Below, piece after piece: positions 33,852 to 40,440 of a DNA stretch of 40,440 nt. Made by a program: the position numbers and the translations under genes. Under the pieces are notes generated by a model. It was not told where the DNA came from. It saw nothing but the letters and a program-made list of their open reading frames with translations, and ran no database searches. How positions within the stretch are numbered: the first letter of the stretch is position 1; each line of letters opens with the position of its first letter. The DNA comes from Paludibacteraceae bacterium (GTDB taxonomy: Bacteria; Bacteroidota; Bacteroidia; Bacteroidales; Paludibacteraceae). The stretch lies in contig JAFYQJ010000015.1 in the NCBI GenBank assembly GCA_017547145.1, positions 1-40,440 of the forward strand, given 5' to 3'.

Positions 33852-33859
33852 CAAATGTA
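33852..33859 (-). promoter_or_regulatory. TAnnTTTG promoter element for tRNA-Leu
   Basis: TACATTTG on the minus strand, 15 nt before the mature 5' end. Confidence 0.6.
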
Positions 33860-33920
33860 GAGCATTTTTATAAATCGGCAAAATAAAAGATTCTGAAAAT
33901 AAAAAACCAATAAAAATACA

Positions 33921-33928
33921 TACCTTTG
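33921..33928 (+). promoter_or_regulatory. TAnnTTTG promoter element for the aminopeptidase gene
   Basis: TACCTTTG on the plus strand, 20 nt before the ATG at 33949; no clear -33 TTG. Confidence 0.5.
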
Positions 33929-33948
33929 AACGAATAAAAATAACAGAT

Positions 33949-35727
33949 ATGAACATACAACAACGCTTACAAGCATTGCGTGCTTTGATGCACGAGCGAC
34001 AAATAGCAGCAGTAATAATTCCCGGAACAGATCCGCATGCAAGCGAATACAGCCCCGAACATTGGAAAGAACGCGAATGGATTAGCGGATTCAATGGTTC
34101 GGCAGGTACGGTGGTGGTTACCACTGACGACGCTGGTCTGTGGACCGATTCACGCTATTTTTTGCAAGCTGAAGAGCAGCTCTCGGGCAGTGGCATTCGC
34201 TTATTCAAAGATGGACTTATCGAAACGCCAAGCATTGCAACTTTCCTTTCCGAATCGTTACAGTTGGGCGACGTTGTGTCCGTCAACCCTGAAATGTTTT
34301 CTATTGTGGCGGTAGAAGACTTGAAAAATCAGTTACAACAAAAAGGCATTAAACTCAATACGGATTACGATTTGATAGGTGAGATTTGGACCGAAAATCG
34401 TCCGCCGTTGCCATTGGAACCAATTTTTTGTTTGCCCGAAAAATTTTCGGGAGAATCGGCAAAAAGCAAAATTGAGAACATTCGCGAAACTTTGAAAAAC
34501 AACGGTTGCAATGCGGCTCTTTATTCAGGACTCGACGAGGTAGCTTGGCTTTTCAATATCCGAGGCAACGATGTGAGTTTTAATCCTGTTGCCATTGCCT
34601 ATGCTTTTGTAGATGAAAAACAAGCTTATCTCTTCACACCTCAGCAAAAAATAACGCAAGAGGTTGCCTTACAACTTTCTGAAGACGGAATTGTTGTTTA
34701 TGACTATTCAAAAATTGGGGATTTTTTAGCCAATTTACCTAAAGAAATCATTTTGGCTTTGGATTTTAACCGAATCAATTTTGCTCTTTACACGAAAGCC
34801 TCGTGTCAGAAAAAGCAACTCTCTTCGGCAGTGATTGATGCCAAAAGCATAAAAAATGAAACAGAGTTGCAGGGCATTCGTTCAGCAATGGTACGCGATG
34901 GAGTAGCGATGGTAAAGTTTTTGAAATGGTTGGAAGAATCTATTGCCAAAGAACATTTAACAGAACTTTCGGTTGCTGAAAAACTAAAAGATTTACGTTC
35001 GGAACAAGCACTTTTTGCAGGCGAAAGTTTTAATACCATAGCAGGCTATGCCGCTCATGGCGCCATTGTGCATTATGCCGCAACAGCAGAAAGCAACGCA
35101 ACGCTCGCACCTGAAAACTTTTTGCTCCTCGACTCCGGCGGACAATACTTCGACGGAACGACTGACATTACTCGCACCATCGCACTTGGAGCACTCTCCG
35201 ACCAGCAAAAAACTGATTTTACGCTAGTGCTAAAAGGTCATATTGCTTTGGCACAAGCAGTGTTCCCTTATGGAACTTGCGGTGTGCAATTAGACATTCT
35301 CGCTCGGCAATTTTTATGGCAAAATGCTTTGAATTACGGACATGGAACAGGGCATGGCGTGGGGCATTTCCTTTGCGTACACGAGGGTCCGCAAAATATC
35401 CGCACCAATTTGAATCCTACGATTTTGAAAACGGGTATGGTCATTTCCAACGAGCCCGGACTCTATCGCACCAATCAATACGGTATTCGTACCGAAAATT
35501 TAGTAGCTGTAGTTGAACATGAGTCGAATGAGTTTGGACGTTTCTTTGCTTTCGAAACACTTACACTTTGCCCTATCGACAAAAACGCTATAAACGAAAC
35601 TTTGCTTTCTGACAACGAAAAAGCGTGGCTCAATGCTTATCACAGAACTGTCTTTGAACGCATTGCTCCGCATTTATCCGATGAAGAAAAGGCATGGCTT
35701 AAAGAGAAAACCAGCGAGTTAAAATAA
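33949..35727 (+). CDS. pepP: Xaa-Pro aminopeptidase (M24B, PepP-like, long form)
   Basis: A 592-aa cytoplasmic metallopeptidase releasing N-terminal residues preceding proline. It has two creatinase-like N-terminal domains (about 1-300), then the pita-bread catalytic domain (about 315-540) with metal ligands visible: L-L-D-S-G-G-Q-Y-F-D-G-T-T-D (two Asp, about 394-405), G-H-G-V-G-H-F-L-C-V-H-E-G-P (His), I-S-N-E-P-G-L-Y (Glu) and I-R-T-E-N-L-V (Glu). A short C-terminal M24 extension follows, as in the roughly 590-aa eukaryote-like and Bacteroidota form. Codons are clearly more GC-rich than in the AAA+ gene next door. Confidence 0.95.
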   Translation: MNIQQRLQALRALMHERQIAAVIIPGTDPHASEYSPEHWKEREWISGFNGSAGTVVVTTDDAGLWTDSRYFLQAEEQLSGSGIRLFKDGLIETPSIATFLSESLQLGDVVSVNPEMFSIVAVEDLKNQLQQKGIKLNTDYDLIGEIWTENRPPLPLEPIFCLPEKFSGESAKSKIENIRETLKNNGCNAALYSGLDEVAWLFNIRGNDVSFNPVAIAYAFVDEKQAYLFTPQQKITQEVALQLSEDGIVVYDYSKIGDFLANLPKEIILALDFNRINFALYTKASCQKKQLSSAVIDAKSIKNETELQGIRSAMVRDGVAMVKFLKWLEESIAKEHLTELSVAEKLKDLRSEQALFAGESFNTIAGYAAHGAIVHYAATAESNATLAPENFLLLDSGGQYFDGTTDITRTIALGALSDQQKTDFTLVLKGHIALAQAVFPYGTCGVQLDILARQFLWQNALNYGHGTGHGVGHFLCVHEGPQNIRTNLNPTILKTGMVISNEPGLYRTNQYGIRTENLVAVVEHESNEFGRFFAFETLTLCPIDKNAINETLLSDNEKAWLNAYHRTVFERIAPHLSDEEKAWLKEKTSELK

Positions 35728-35735
35728 CTTCAAAT

Positions 35736-35769
35736 AAAAAAGTGCTACTTTGAGGTAGCACTTTTTTTA
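35736..35769. terminator. Bidirectional terminator between convergent genes
   Basis: AGTGCTAC/GTAGCACT stem with flanking A- and T-runs lies between the aminopeptidase stop and the end of the small minus-strand gene. Confidence 0.88.
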
Positions 35770-35979
35770 TGTTCTTTTTTGGTGTAGCAAAACTATGAGA
35801 TTGCTTATTTGAATCCCTAGTAGGAAATACTGAAAAGAATCGGATGCTAGACACGTTTTTTTAATCTCTACAAGTTGTTTGCTCAATGCTTGCTTTTGCA
35901 TGGCAAGTTGTTTTTTTAGCAAGGCTTTTTGCAGAGTAATATCGTTGTGCGTGTGCAACGCAATGGTTTTATTGATCAT
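35767..35979 (-). CDS. Small Lys/Gln-rich protein of the YtxH-holin cluster, unknown function
   Basis: A 70-aa protein. Residues about 14-45 are rich in K, Q, L and A with heptad-like spacing, probably a coiled coil. A hydrophobic segment near the end (about 50-65, F-L-L-G-I-Q-I-S-N-L-I-V-L-L) may bind membrane. No family is recognised. It overlaps the holin-like gene by 11 nt, so it is the third member of a coupled cluster that is a common arrangement in Bacteroidales. Confidence 0.7.
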   Translation of the reverse strand: MINKTIALHTHNDITLQKALLKKQLAMQKQALSKQLVEIKKTCLASDSFQYFLLGIQISNLIVLLHQKRT

Positions 35980-36331
35980 TTTCGTTTGGTTTTTGCGAAA
36001 ACATAATTTTGCTCATTTGCTTGATAATAGGATTGACAAAAAGTGATTCGCGGAGTGAATAAACCAAACCTCCAAACAACGCCAATACTCCTCCTACAAA
36101 CAGACTTGCTACAATTAAAGATTCGAAAATGGTACTTAACCATATTACTAATGCTAGCGATAAATAGACAAAGGCTCCAAGCAGAAAACCTATGATGACA
36201 AATGCAAGCAGAAAGAATGCAACTATTTTGCTTGCTTTTTCTACGAACTCTATTCGCAACAAATCGTAGCGAGTTTGCACGTATTCTTTTGTCTCTTCGA
36301 GCAATTTTTGATACATATCAGGTGTTTGCAT
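35969..36331 (-). CDS. Holin-like (phage_holin superfamily III-like) membrane protein
   Basis: A 120-aa membrane protein: an amphipathic helical N-terminus (about 1-32), two hydrophobic helices (about 35-60 and 68-93), and a cytoplasmic tail. The layout matches the Holin-X/phage_holin_3_6 group, which in Bacteroidota is chromosomal, usually paired with YtxH proteins, and not evidence of a prophage. It probably acts in envelope stress or membrane organisation, which is inference. It overlaps YtxH by 14 nt and the downstream small gene by 11 nt. Confidence 0.82.
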   Translation of the reverse strand: MQTPDMYQKLLEETKEYVQTRYDLLRIEFVEKASKIVAFFLLAFVIIGFLLGAFVYLSLALVIWLSTIFESLIVASLFVGGVLALFGGLVYSLRESLFVNPIIKQMSKIMFSQKPNENDQ

Positions 36332-36581
36332 GGCTCTTGTTGTTTAAGGTTTCGTTTACTGCAGATTTCAACTCCTCGTCGGTGAAACGCTCTTTGAGTT
36401 TTGCCATAACGTTTTCTACAAAGCTTTTAAACGTCTCTTTGTCGAGCGTAATGCCTTTTTCGTGCAGTGTGTCGGCAATTTTTTGTCGGGTGTTACTGCC
36501 CGAGTCGGGTGCCAAAAGCATACCTACTGTAACGCCAGCTACTGCTCCGCCTACGAATGCTAATACATGTGAAAGTCTCAT
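36318..36581 (-). CDS. YtxH domain-containing protein
   Basis: An 87-aa protein with one N-terminal hydrophobic helix containing G-G-A-V-A-G-V-T-V-G-M-L-L-A-P (about 10-25), the YtxH hallmark, followed by a charged helical tail. The family is general-stress-associated in Firmicutes and common in Bacteroidota next to holin-like genes. It is the first gene of the three-gene cluster. Its ATG is preceded by an unusually strong Shine-Dalgarno sequence, AAGGAGGT, rare in this phylum. Confidence 0.85.
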   Translation of the reverse strand: MRLSHVLAFVGGAVAGVTVGMLLAPDSGSNTRQKIADTLHEKGITLDKETFKSFVENVMAKLKERFTDEELKSAVNETLNNKSHANT

Positions 36582-36585
36582 TGTT

Positions 36586-36593
36586 ACCTCCTT
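36586..36593 (-). promoter_or_regulatory. Strong Shine-Dalgarno sequence before ytxH
   Basis: AAGGAGGT on the minus strand, 4 nt before the ATG. Other genes in the window have A/T-rich leaders without such a site. Confidence 0.75.
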
Positions 36594-36751
36594 TTTTATT
36601 GTGAATAATTAAGAAAAACTGTACAATAAAAACAACTAATGGAGACAAAATGTTTTGTGAAAAAGATTAAGACCTGAAAATGATATGTAAAAGATTATAT
36701 ATAACGTGTATATGGCTATTTACTCATTAACGCTTTTCATTAAGATGATAA

Positions 36752-36784
36752 AAAAGCACAATCTTTGAAGGTTGTGCTTTTTTT
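36752..36784 (-). terminator. Terminator after the two-TM unknown gene
   Basis: AAAAGCACAA/TTGTGCTTTT stem, 24 nt after the stop at 36808 on the minus strand. The rest of 36594-36751 holds only an A/T-rich leader for ytxH with no clear promoter box. Confidence 0.85.
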
Positions 36785-36807
36785 ATATAAATAGATGAAA
36801 AAAATAG

Positions 36808-37404
36808 TTATTTATTTTCACCTATTTCTTTCCCTATTTTCATTTCAAACTTAAGTGCCTTGATAAAAATTTTATATGCTTCTTCATTCATATTTTTACC
36901 TTGTGGCTCTGCACTTTCTTCTTGAAAGTAATCCAAACAAAACCCATGAAATTCTTTTAAAAAAGACACATATTCATCACCGTTAAATTCCTTACAAATA
37001 GATGAGTAGACATCTTTCATCAGTGTTAGTTTGTGATACACTTTACTTAATAATTCGCGATTTATTTCGCAAACAGGATCTTCTACATCAGGAGAAAATA
37101 CAGCGTAAATTGTACGATTAAAATTATTTAACATATCTTTTTTTTGTCCATACAACCTATGTTTCTCCTCGTTTTCAGCAATCAGAATTGTTAATTTGTA
37201 AAATATCCAAACATTTAGAGCTGTTAGCAGAAAGATTCCTATTCCGTTGAATATATTGACGAATGCTGTCCAATCTGAAATTTCATGACTTAACTTACCA
37301 TTAAATACTGCTCTGTACAGAATATAAATACAAACTAAAAGTACAAAAATAGAAGTGAATACAATCGTAAATTTACATTTTAGTTTTTGTATTGACTCAT
37401 TCAT
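36808..37404 (-). CDS. Two-helix membrane protein of unknown function
   Basis: A 198-aa protein. Two hydrophobic helices lie at about 12-33 and 45-70, followed by a charged, mostly helical cytoplasmic region (about 75-198) with no motif I recognise. It starts 1 nt after the 109-aa gene, so the two are co-transcribed and probably functionally linked. A strong terminator follows. It could be a membrane effector or sensor paired with the upstream small protein, but nothing proves this. Confidence 0.75.
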   Translation of the reverse strand: MNESIQKLKCKFTIVFTSIFVLLVCIYILYRAVFNGKLSHEISDWTAFVNIFNGIGIFLLTALNVWIFYKLTILIAENEEKHRLYGQKKDMLNNFNRTIYAVFSPDVEDPVCEINRELLSKVYHKLTLMKDVYSSICKEFNGDEYVSFLKEFHGFCLDYFQEESAEPQGKNMNEEAYKIFIKALKFEMKIGKEIGENK

Positions 37405-37405
37405 T

Positions 37406-37735
37406 CTATATTAAAATTAAATGATTATTCCTATTGGCTTTATTTAAGGTTTTAACCATATCTTGAATATGTCTCATACATTTTTGTACAACATGAGTTA
37501 TATTTAGTGCAGGATAATTTTGAACTTGTGTATGAAAATATTGTCTCAAATATATATCCAAATATTTCTGTATAGAACCAATATCATTATCTTGGTCTTT
37601 AATAAACTGATAAGCAACAAGATACAATCTATCCATATCTTGACTAGAAAACCGCTGAGGATTCTGTAAATTTCTACAGAAATCTTCTACTGTATTTGTC
37701 AATGAAGGTGTCATAAAGTTTATTATTTTACTCAT
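37406..37735 (-). CDS. Small soluble protein of unknown function
   Basis: A 109-aa protein without signal peptide or membrane segment, predicted helical (L-Y-L-V-A-Y-Q-F-I-K-D, Y-L-D-I-Y-L-R-Q-Y-F). No family is recognised. It lies 32 nt downstream of the FISUMP lipoprotein stop and 1 nt upstream of the two-TM gene on the same strand. Low-GC codon use matches its partner. Confidence 0.7.
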   Translation of the reverse strand: MSKIINFMTPSLTNTVEDFCRNLQNPQRFSSQDMDRLYLVAYQFIKDQDNDIGSIQKYLDIYLRQYFHTQVQNYPALNITHVVQKCMRHIQDMVKTLNKANRNNHLILI

Positions 37736-37767
37736 ATTCTTATTTTTTTATATTTTCATTTCCGTTT

Positions 37768-38898
37768 TTATTTATAAACCCCACGCACGGACCTACCACA
37801 GGCACGGATTAGATGGGATTTACAATTGTAGATATTATCACCGAACAAAATTTCATAGGCACCAGTCGAACTGTCCGAGAGCGAACTCGACAAATAGTAG
37901 CCAAAATTTGAATCATTATCACTAGTACTACGATAGCCAGCAGCAGGAAGGAAGATAGAGTTTCCGTTGATTTTACTGGTTACTATTCTTCCTGCTATAC
38001 CTGTGCCATTATAGTTACTAGTCCATGTCCAAGTACATTCGTTGATGAGTTCTTTTATTTCATCAAAGGTTGGCATTCGCCAAGAGCCACCCATATTTAC
38101 TGAAGCGGCATCGTCTTCTGGGTCGAGAACGGTTTTGTTATCTACGGTACCGTAATCGCTATTAGTGTTGTACTTGGTAAGCTTTTCTAAATTCCACAAA
38201 AAATTATATTCGGGATGCCTTGTAGCAGTTGCCCATTTATAAGTATTCCAATTATAGACTTCTTTAGGTTCCACTTCGCCCCAAGCAAAATAGTCGCCGT
38301 ATTCTTCTGGTTTAGTTGCACCTACGTTGCAAGTTGCCCATTTCAAGCCACTTGGCAAGCCAAGGTCTACGTAAGCGTGTCCGTCTATTTTATCATATTC
38401 TAAAGTTTTAAAACTGCGTATCAAACCATAATGATATACGCCATTCAAATAGACATAAGCACAATAATAGTAGGTGGTATTATCCCGCAAATATTTTAAC
38501 TTCACTATATAATCATTACCCGTAAGATTACTTGTTGTAAAAGATTTAACATTTTCATGCTCCTCTAAATCATTAAGATTCTCAGAAAATTGAATACCTA
38601 ATGTACATTGCCCTAATAATGTGGTAGGAACATGTACCGTAGCTGCTATTTTTGTAAAAGTAGAAGTTGTCTCGTAGGCTTTCCCTGTACACACTATCTC
38701 GGTAGAGTCACAACTGTAGTAATCTTCTTCGCCTTCAATATTATCTTCTGTAGAATCATCGTCAACAACGTTTTCGATGTTGTTTTCAGCGTTCTCCTTG
38801 TCGTTATCCAAGCGTGGGTCGTCATCATTATCACACGCTATAAATCCAATACTCAAAGCAGCAAAAAAAAGTGCTACAAATAAAAAATGTTTTTTCAT
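37768..38898 (-). CDS. FISUMP-like lipoprotein, paralogue of the protein at 167-1144
   Basis: A 376-aa lipoprotein. The lipobox G-F-I-A-C (Cys near residue 22) is followed by a highly acidic D/E/N-rich linker (about 23-62), probably exposing the protein on the surface. A fibronectin-like beta domain covers about 68-170. The FISUMP-like domain starts Y-V-D-L-G-L-P-S-G-L-K-W (about 178), continues through S-I-F-L-P-A-A-G-Y-R-S and ends S-V-R-G-V. Two blocks of 33 and 28 nt are identical to the first FISUMP gene, while the segment between P-A-A-G and S-V-R-G-V is divergent. A role in surface binding is inference. Confidence 0.87.
   Translation of the reverse strand: MKKHFLFVALFFAALSIGFIACDNDDDPRLDNDKENAENNIENVVDDDSTEDNIEGEEDYYSCDSTEIVCTGKAYETTSTFTKIAATVHVPTTLLGQCTLGIQFSENLNDLEEHENVKSFTTSNLTGNDYIVKLKYLRDNTTYYYCAYVYLNGVYHYGLIRSFKTLEYDKIDGHAYVDLGLPSGLKWATCNVGATKPEEYGDYFAWGEVEPKEVYNWNTYKWATATRHPEYNFLWNLEKLTKYNTNSDYGTVDNKTVLDPEDDAASVNMGGSWRMPTFDEIKELINECTWTWTSNYNGTGIAGRIVTSKINGNSIFLPAAGYRSTSDNDSNFGYYLSSSLSDSSTGAYEILFGDNIYNCKSHLIRACGRSVRGVYK
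37935..37962 (-). repeat. 28-nt block identical to 944-971 (inverted)
   Basis: The second copy of the block coding S-I-F-L-P-A-A-G, located at the edge of the divergent C-terminal segment of the FISUMP lipoprotein. Confidence 0.9.
38338..38370 (-). repeat. 33-nt block identical to 575-607 (inverted)
   Basis: The second copy of the block coding V-D-L-G-L-P-S-G-L-K-W at the start of the FISUMP domain. Confidence 0.9.
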
Positions 38899-38995
38899 AG
38901 TTTTGTTATTTTATATGGTTATTTACTTTTCTCTAAAATGCTTACAAAATAAGCAGTAAATAAATTTATTGATATTACAATTTTGTATATCAACG

Positions 38996-39256
38996 CTATA
39001 CAAAGTGTATGCTTTTGCTATACATTTTGCTGTTGTGAAAGTGAGCCGAGAGGTCGGCGAAGAAGTCGTAATCCAAAGCGAGAGAGATACGCATCAGCGT
39101 GTCGGTGGTGATGTAGTAGTTTCGCAGGAGTTTGTACACGTTGTCGCGTTTGCAACCAATTTGCGAGGCGAGCCACGCCACCGAGCGGCGTTGTAGTCGC
39201 AGTTGTTCTCTTATCAGGTTACCAATGTGCAGAGGCGGAATTTCGTTTTCGTTCAT
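38996..39256 (-). CDS. Small XRE-type HTH protein
   Basis: An 86-aa DNA-binding protein from M-N-E-N-E. The helix-turn-helix covers about residues 10-65 (H-I-G-N-L-I-R-E-Q-L, S-V-A-W-L-A-S-Q-I-G-C-K-R-D-N-V-Y-K-L-L, then T-L-M-R-I-S-L-A-L-D-Y-D-F-F). This pattern is common in Bacteroidales small regulators. Upstream GTG (39292) and ATG (39277) starts are open, but M-N-E-N matches the usual family start. The target is unknown. GC content is higher than in neighbouring A/T-rich genes. The gene is preceded by a 320-nt region with inverted repeats and a promoter-like box. Confidence 0.85.
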   Translation of the reverse strand: MNENEIPPLHIGNLIREQLRLQRRSVAWLASQIGCKRDNVYKLLRNYYITTDTLMRISLALDYDFFADLSAHFHNSKMYSKSIHFV

Positions 39257-39304
39257 AGTAAAAATGGGTTTGTGCATTGCTAGTGTCGCCACTACCCACC
39301 GAAC

Positions 39305-39575
39305 GAAAAAATGAGAAAGGTGTGAACCTCTCTATCGCAATCGCGAGGAGCATCGGAAAACCCCGCCGTACAACTAGAATATGTTCACACCTTATTAGGC
39401 ACGAACATTAACATCATGTTGTACAAAGCGGAACGCTCCGTTCGAGAAAAAACGAGCTACCACGCCATTGCTTTTTTATTCGATTTTAGTTCAAATCAAG
39501 AGTTTCCGATGCTTTTGGTTTGATTGCGAATAATAGCTAATGCTGTTTAAAAAAATGAGCAAAACTCCTTTTGCT
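39305..39575 (-). ncRNA. Candidate structured ncRNA or long structured leader upstream of the XRE gene
   Basis: A gene-free, GC-richer stretch with four inverted-repeat pairs. (a) AAGGTGTGAAC 39317-39327 with 39383-39393. (b) AGCATCGGAAA 39349-39359 with 39503-39513. (c) TCGCAATC 39335-39342 with 39522-39529. (d) GTACAAC 39368-39374 with 39418-39424. Pairs b and c stack into one long-range stem with a small internal loop. Pair a encloses their 5' halves on the plus strand, so the two folds compete. On the minus strand, pair a is followed by a T-rich run like a terminator, and a TATTTTTG box lies at the far end. No known RNA family was recognised. Confidence 0.4.
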
Positions 39576-39581
39576 TGTCTG

Positions 39582-39589
39582 CAAAAATA
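39582..39589 (-). promoter_or_regulatory. TAnnTTTG element heading the structured region
   Basis: TATTTTTG on the minus strand, with a TTG about 23 nt further upstream (slightly long spacing). It is positioned to transcribe 39575 leftwards through the inverted repeats towards the XRE gene. Confidence 0.5.
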
Positions 39590-39618
39590 GTACAAAAAAG
39601 TTTTGCATACTACAAAAT

Positions 39619-39650
39619 AAAAAACGGCAGAGCATACTCTACCGCTTTTT
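39619..39650 (-). terminator. Terminator after the P-type ATPase gene
   Basis: CGGCAGA/TCTACCG stem with one mismatch and flanking A/T runs, 29 nt after the ATPase stop on the minus strand. Confidence 0.7.
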
Positions 39651-39678
39651 GCGAAAAATATGGTTTCGAATAAGTGGG

Positions 39679-40440
39679 TTATGCTTTGATGCGATTGGTG
39701 ATGATTTTAAACAAATCGTTGATAATCAAAGCTGCGAATGATAGTGCTGTTACCCAAATCCATTGTGTGCTGTTGAGCGAAACTACGTGGAATATGCTTT
39801 GTAAAGCTGGCACAAAAAGCACAAGTAACATAAGTGTTACTACCAAGGAGATAGCTCCCCAAAGGTATTTATTAGAAAACATACCGTTGAATGCCATTGA
39901 TCTTCCCGAGCGGATACTGAAAATCATTGTCATTTGCGAAAAAGCAACCGTTGCAAACGTCATTGTGCGTGCCACATCTATCGATGTTTTCAAGCCAATG
40001 TGGTAAGCAGTTAGGGTTAATGCTCCAATAAGCAATCCTTGCAAACCAATTTTAGTTAAGAAGTGTTTGTTTAGAAATCCTTGAGTTTTGTCGGTTGGTT
40101 TGCGTTGCATAATGTCTTTGGAGGCAGGGTCTACGCTCAATGCTAAAGCAGGGAAACTGTCAGTTACGAGGTTTATCCAAAGTATTTGTATAGGCAAAAG
40201 TGGTGTCATCATTCCAAATATAGCAGCTACGAAAAGTACGACTATTTCGCCGAGGTTTGTCGATAGCATAAACTGAATGGATTTGAGTAAATTGTCGTAA
40301 ATGCGTCTTCCCTCGCTTACTGCCGACACTATTGTGGCAAAATTGTCGTCGGTGAGCACTACATCGGCAGCTTCTTTCGAAACGTCGGTGCCTGTTATAC
40401 CCATAGCCACTCCTATATTGGCAAGTTTTAGGGCTGGTGC
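39679..40440 (-). CDS. Calcium-translocating P-type ATPase, C-terminal part (truncated by window edge)
   Basis: The last 253 codons of a P2-type cation ATPase; the gene continues off the right edge. The first readable residues are A-P-A-L-K-L-A-N-I-G-V-A-M-G-I-T-G-T-D-V-S-K-E-A-A-type hinge sequence (given here as motif residues), which directly follows the T-G-D-G-V-N-D motif in this family. Next come the D-D-N-F-A-T-I-V segment and about six membrane helices. These include P-I-Q-I-L-W-I-N-L-V-T-D-S-F-P-A-L-A-L, whose N and D are calcium ligands in SERCA-type pumps. It should export Ca2+ across the inner membrane. A GTG at 40410 is not the true start. Confidence 0.93.
   Translation of the reverse strand, partial: APALKLANIGVAMGITGTDVSKEAADVVLTDDNFATIVSAVSEGRRIYDNLLKSIQFMLSTNLGEIVVLFVAAIFGMMTPLLPIQILWINLVTDSFPALALSVDPASKDIMQRKPTDKTQGFLNKHFLTKIGLQGLLIGALTLTAYHIGLKTSIDVARTMTFATVAFSQMTMIFSIRSGRSMAFNGMFSNKYLWGAISLVVTLMLLVLFVPALQSIFHVVSLNSTQWIWVTALSFAALIINDLFKIITNRIKA

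Noticed and set aside
35767..36581. Possible prophage remnant because of the holin-like gene
   Set aside because: Holin-like proteins paired with YtxH are ordinary chromosomal genes in Bacteroidota; no other phage gene, integrase or attachment repeat is present.
39317..39393. Possible integron attC site or IS end formed by the 11-bp inverted repeat
   Set aside because: The core-site sequences of attC are absent, no transposase or integrase is nearby, and no flanking target duplication is visible.
1..40440. CRISPR array, rRNA genes, insertion sequences
   Set aside because: No regularly spaced direct repeats, rRNA-like sequence or transposase frame was found on reading both strands.

Overview
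The window looks like a chromosomal segment of a low-GC member of the Bacteroidota, most likely order Bacteroidales. Four kinds of evidence support this. Almost every promoter-like site is the Bacteroidota-type TAnnTTTG box rather than a -10/-35 pair. Shine-Dalgarno sequences are nearly absent, with one clear exception at 36586-36593. Several exported proteins end in type IX secretion sorting-like domains. The gene complement is also typical of the order: a reversed rubrerythrin, paired FKBPs, an M24 aminopeptidase of about 590 aa, a YtxH/holin-like cluster and FISUMP-like surface proteins. The species cannot be named from the sequence alone.

Layout. 1-8440 (+) is a surface-protein region: the tail of a T9SS-sorted protein, a FISUMP-like exported protein with a strikingly A-poor C-terminus, a small lipoprotein, a 1965-aa multidomain T9SS adhesin, and a small exported protein 2 nt behind it. 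8493-9482 (-) is an oxidative-stress pair, a PerR-like repressor with a palindromic operator and a rubrerythrin. recQ (+) is divergent from perR. 11506-18770 (-) holds lrp/asnC, two tandem FKBP isomerases, galK-galM, rpmE2 and asd-purB. 18871-21432 (+) is a large lamin-tail exported protein. 21424-26473 (-) is glyS, a NadR-like kinase, a serine acetyltransferase, an RlmL-like methyltransferase and an EamA transporter. tRNA-Cys follows. 26719-30988 (-) is a tightly packed run: hisA, hisIE, an unknown exported protein, a stand-alone MetH homocysteine module, an ECF sigma factor, a putative membrane anti-sigma protein and a Spy/CnrX-like protein. 31044-33639 (-) is a membrane AAA+ ATPase, a membrane-anchored DRGH nuclease and a 47-aa small ORF, joined by two ATGA overlaps. 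tRNA-Leu follows, then a PepP-like aminopeptidase (+), a YtxH/holin-like/small-protein cluster (-), two unknown genes (-), a second FISUMP lipoprotein (-), a small XRE regulator preceded by a structured GC-rich leader or ncRNA candidate, and the C-terminal part of a P-type Ca2+ ATPase running off the right edge.

The most interesting material is in four places. (1) The two FISUMP proteins share long identical nucleotide blocks but have divergent C-termini, and one is adenine-poor in the manner of a diversity-generating-retroelement target. (2) The ATGA-chained AAA+/nuclease/47-aa operon may be an undescribed defence or toxin-like module. (3) The promoter-led structured region at 39305-39589 contains two competing sets of long inverted repeats. 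(4) The homocysteine-methyltransferase module stops exactly at the MetH domain linker and is embedded in an ECF-sigma operon.
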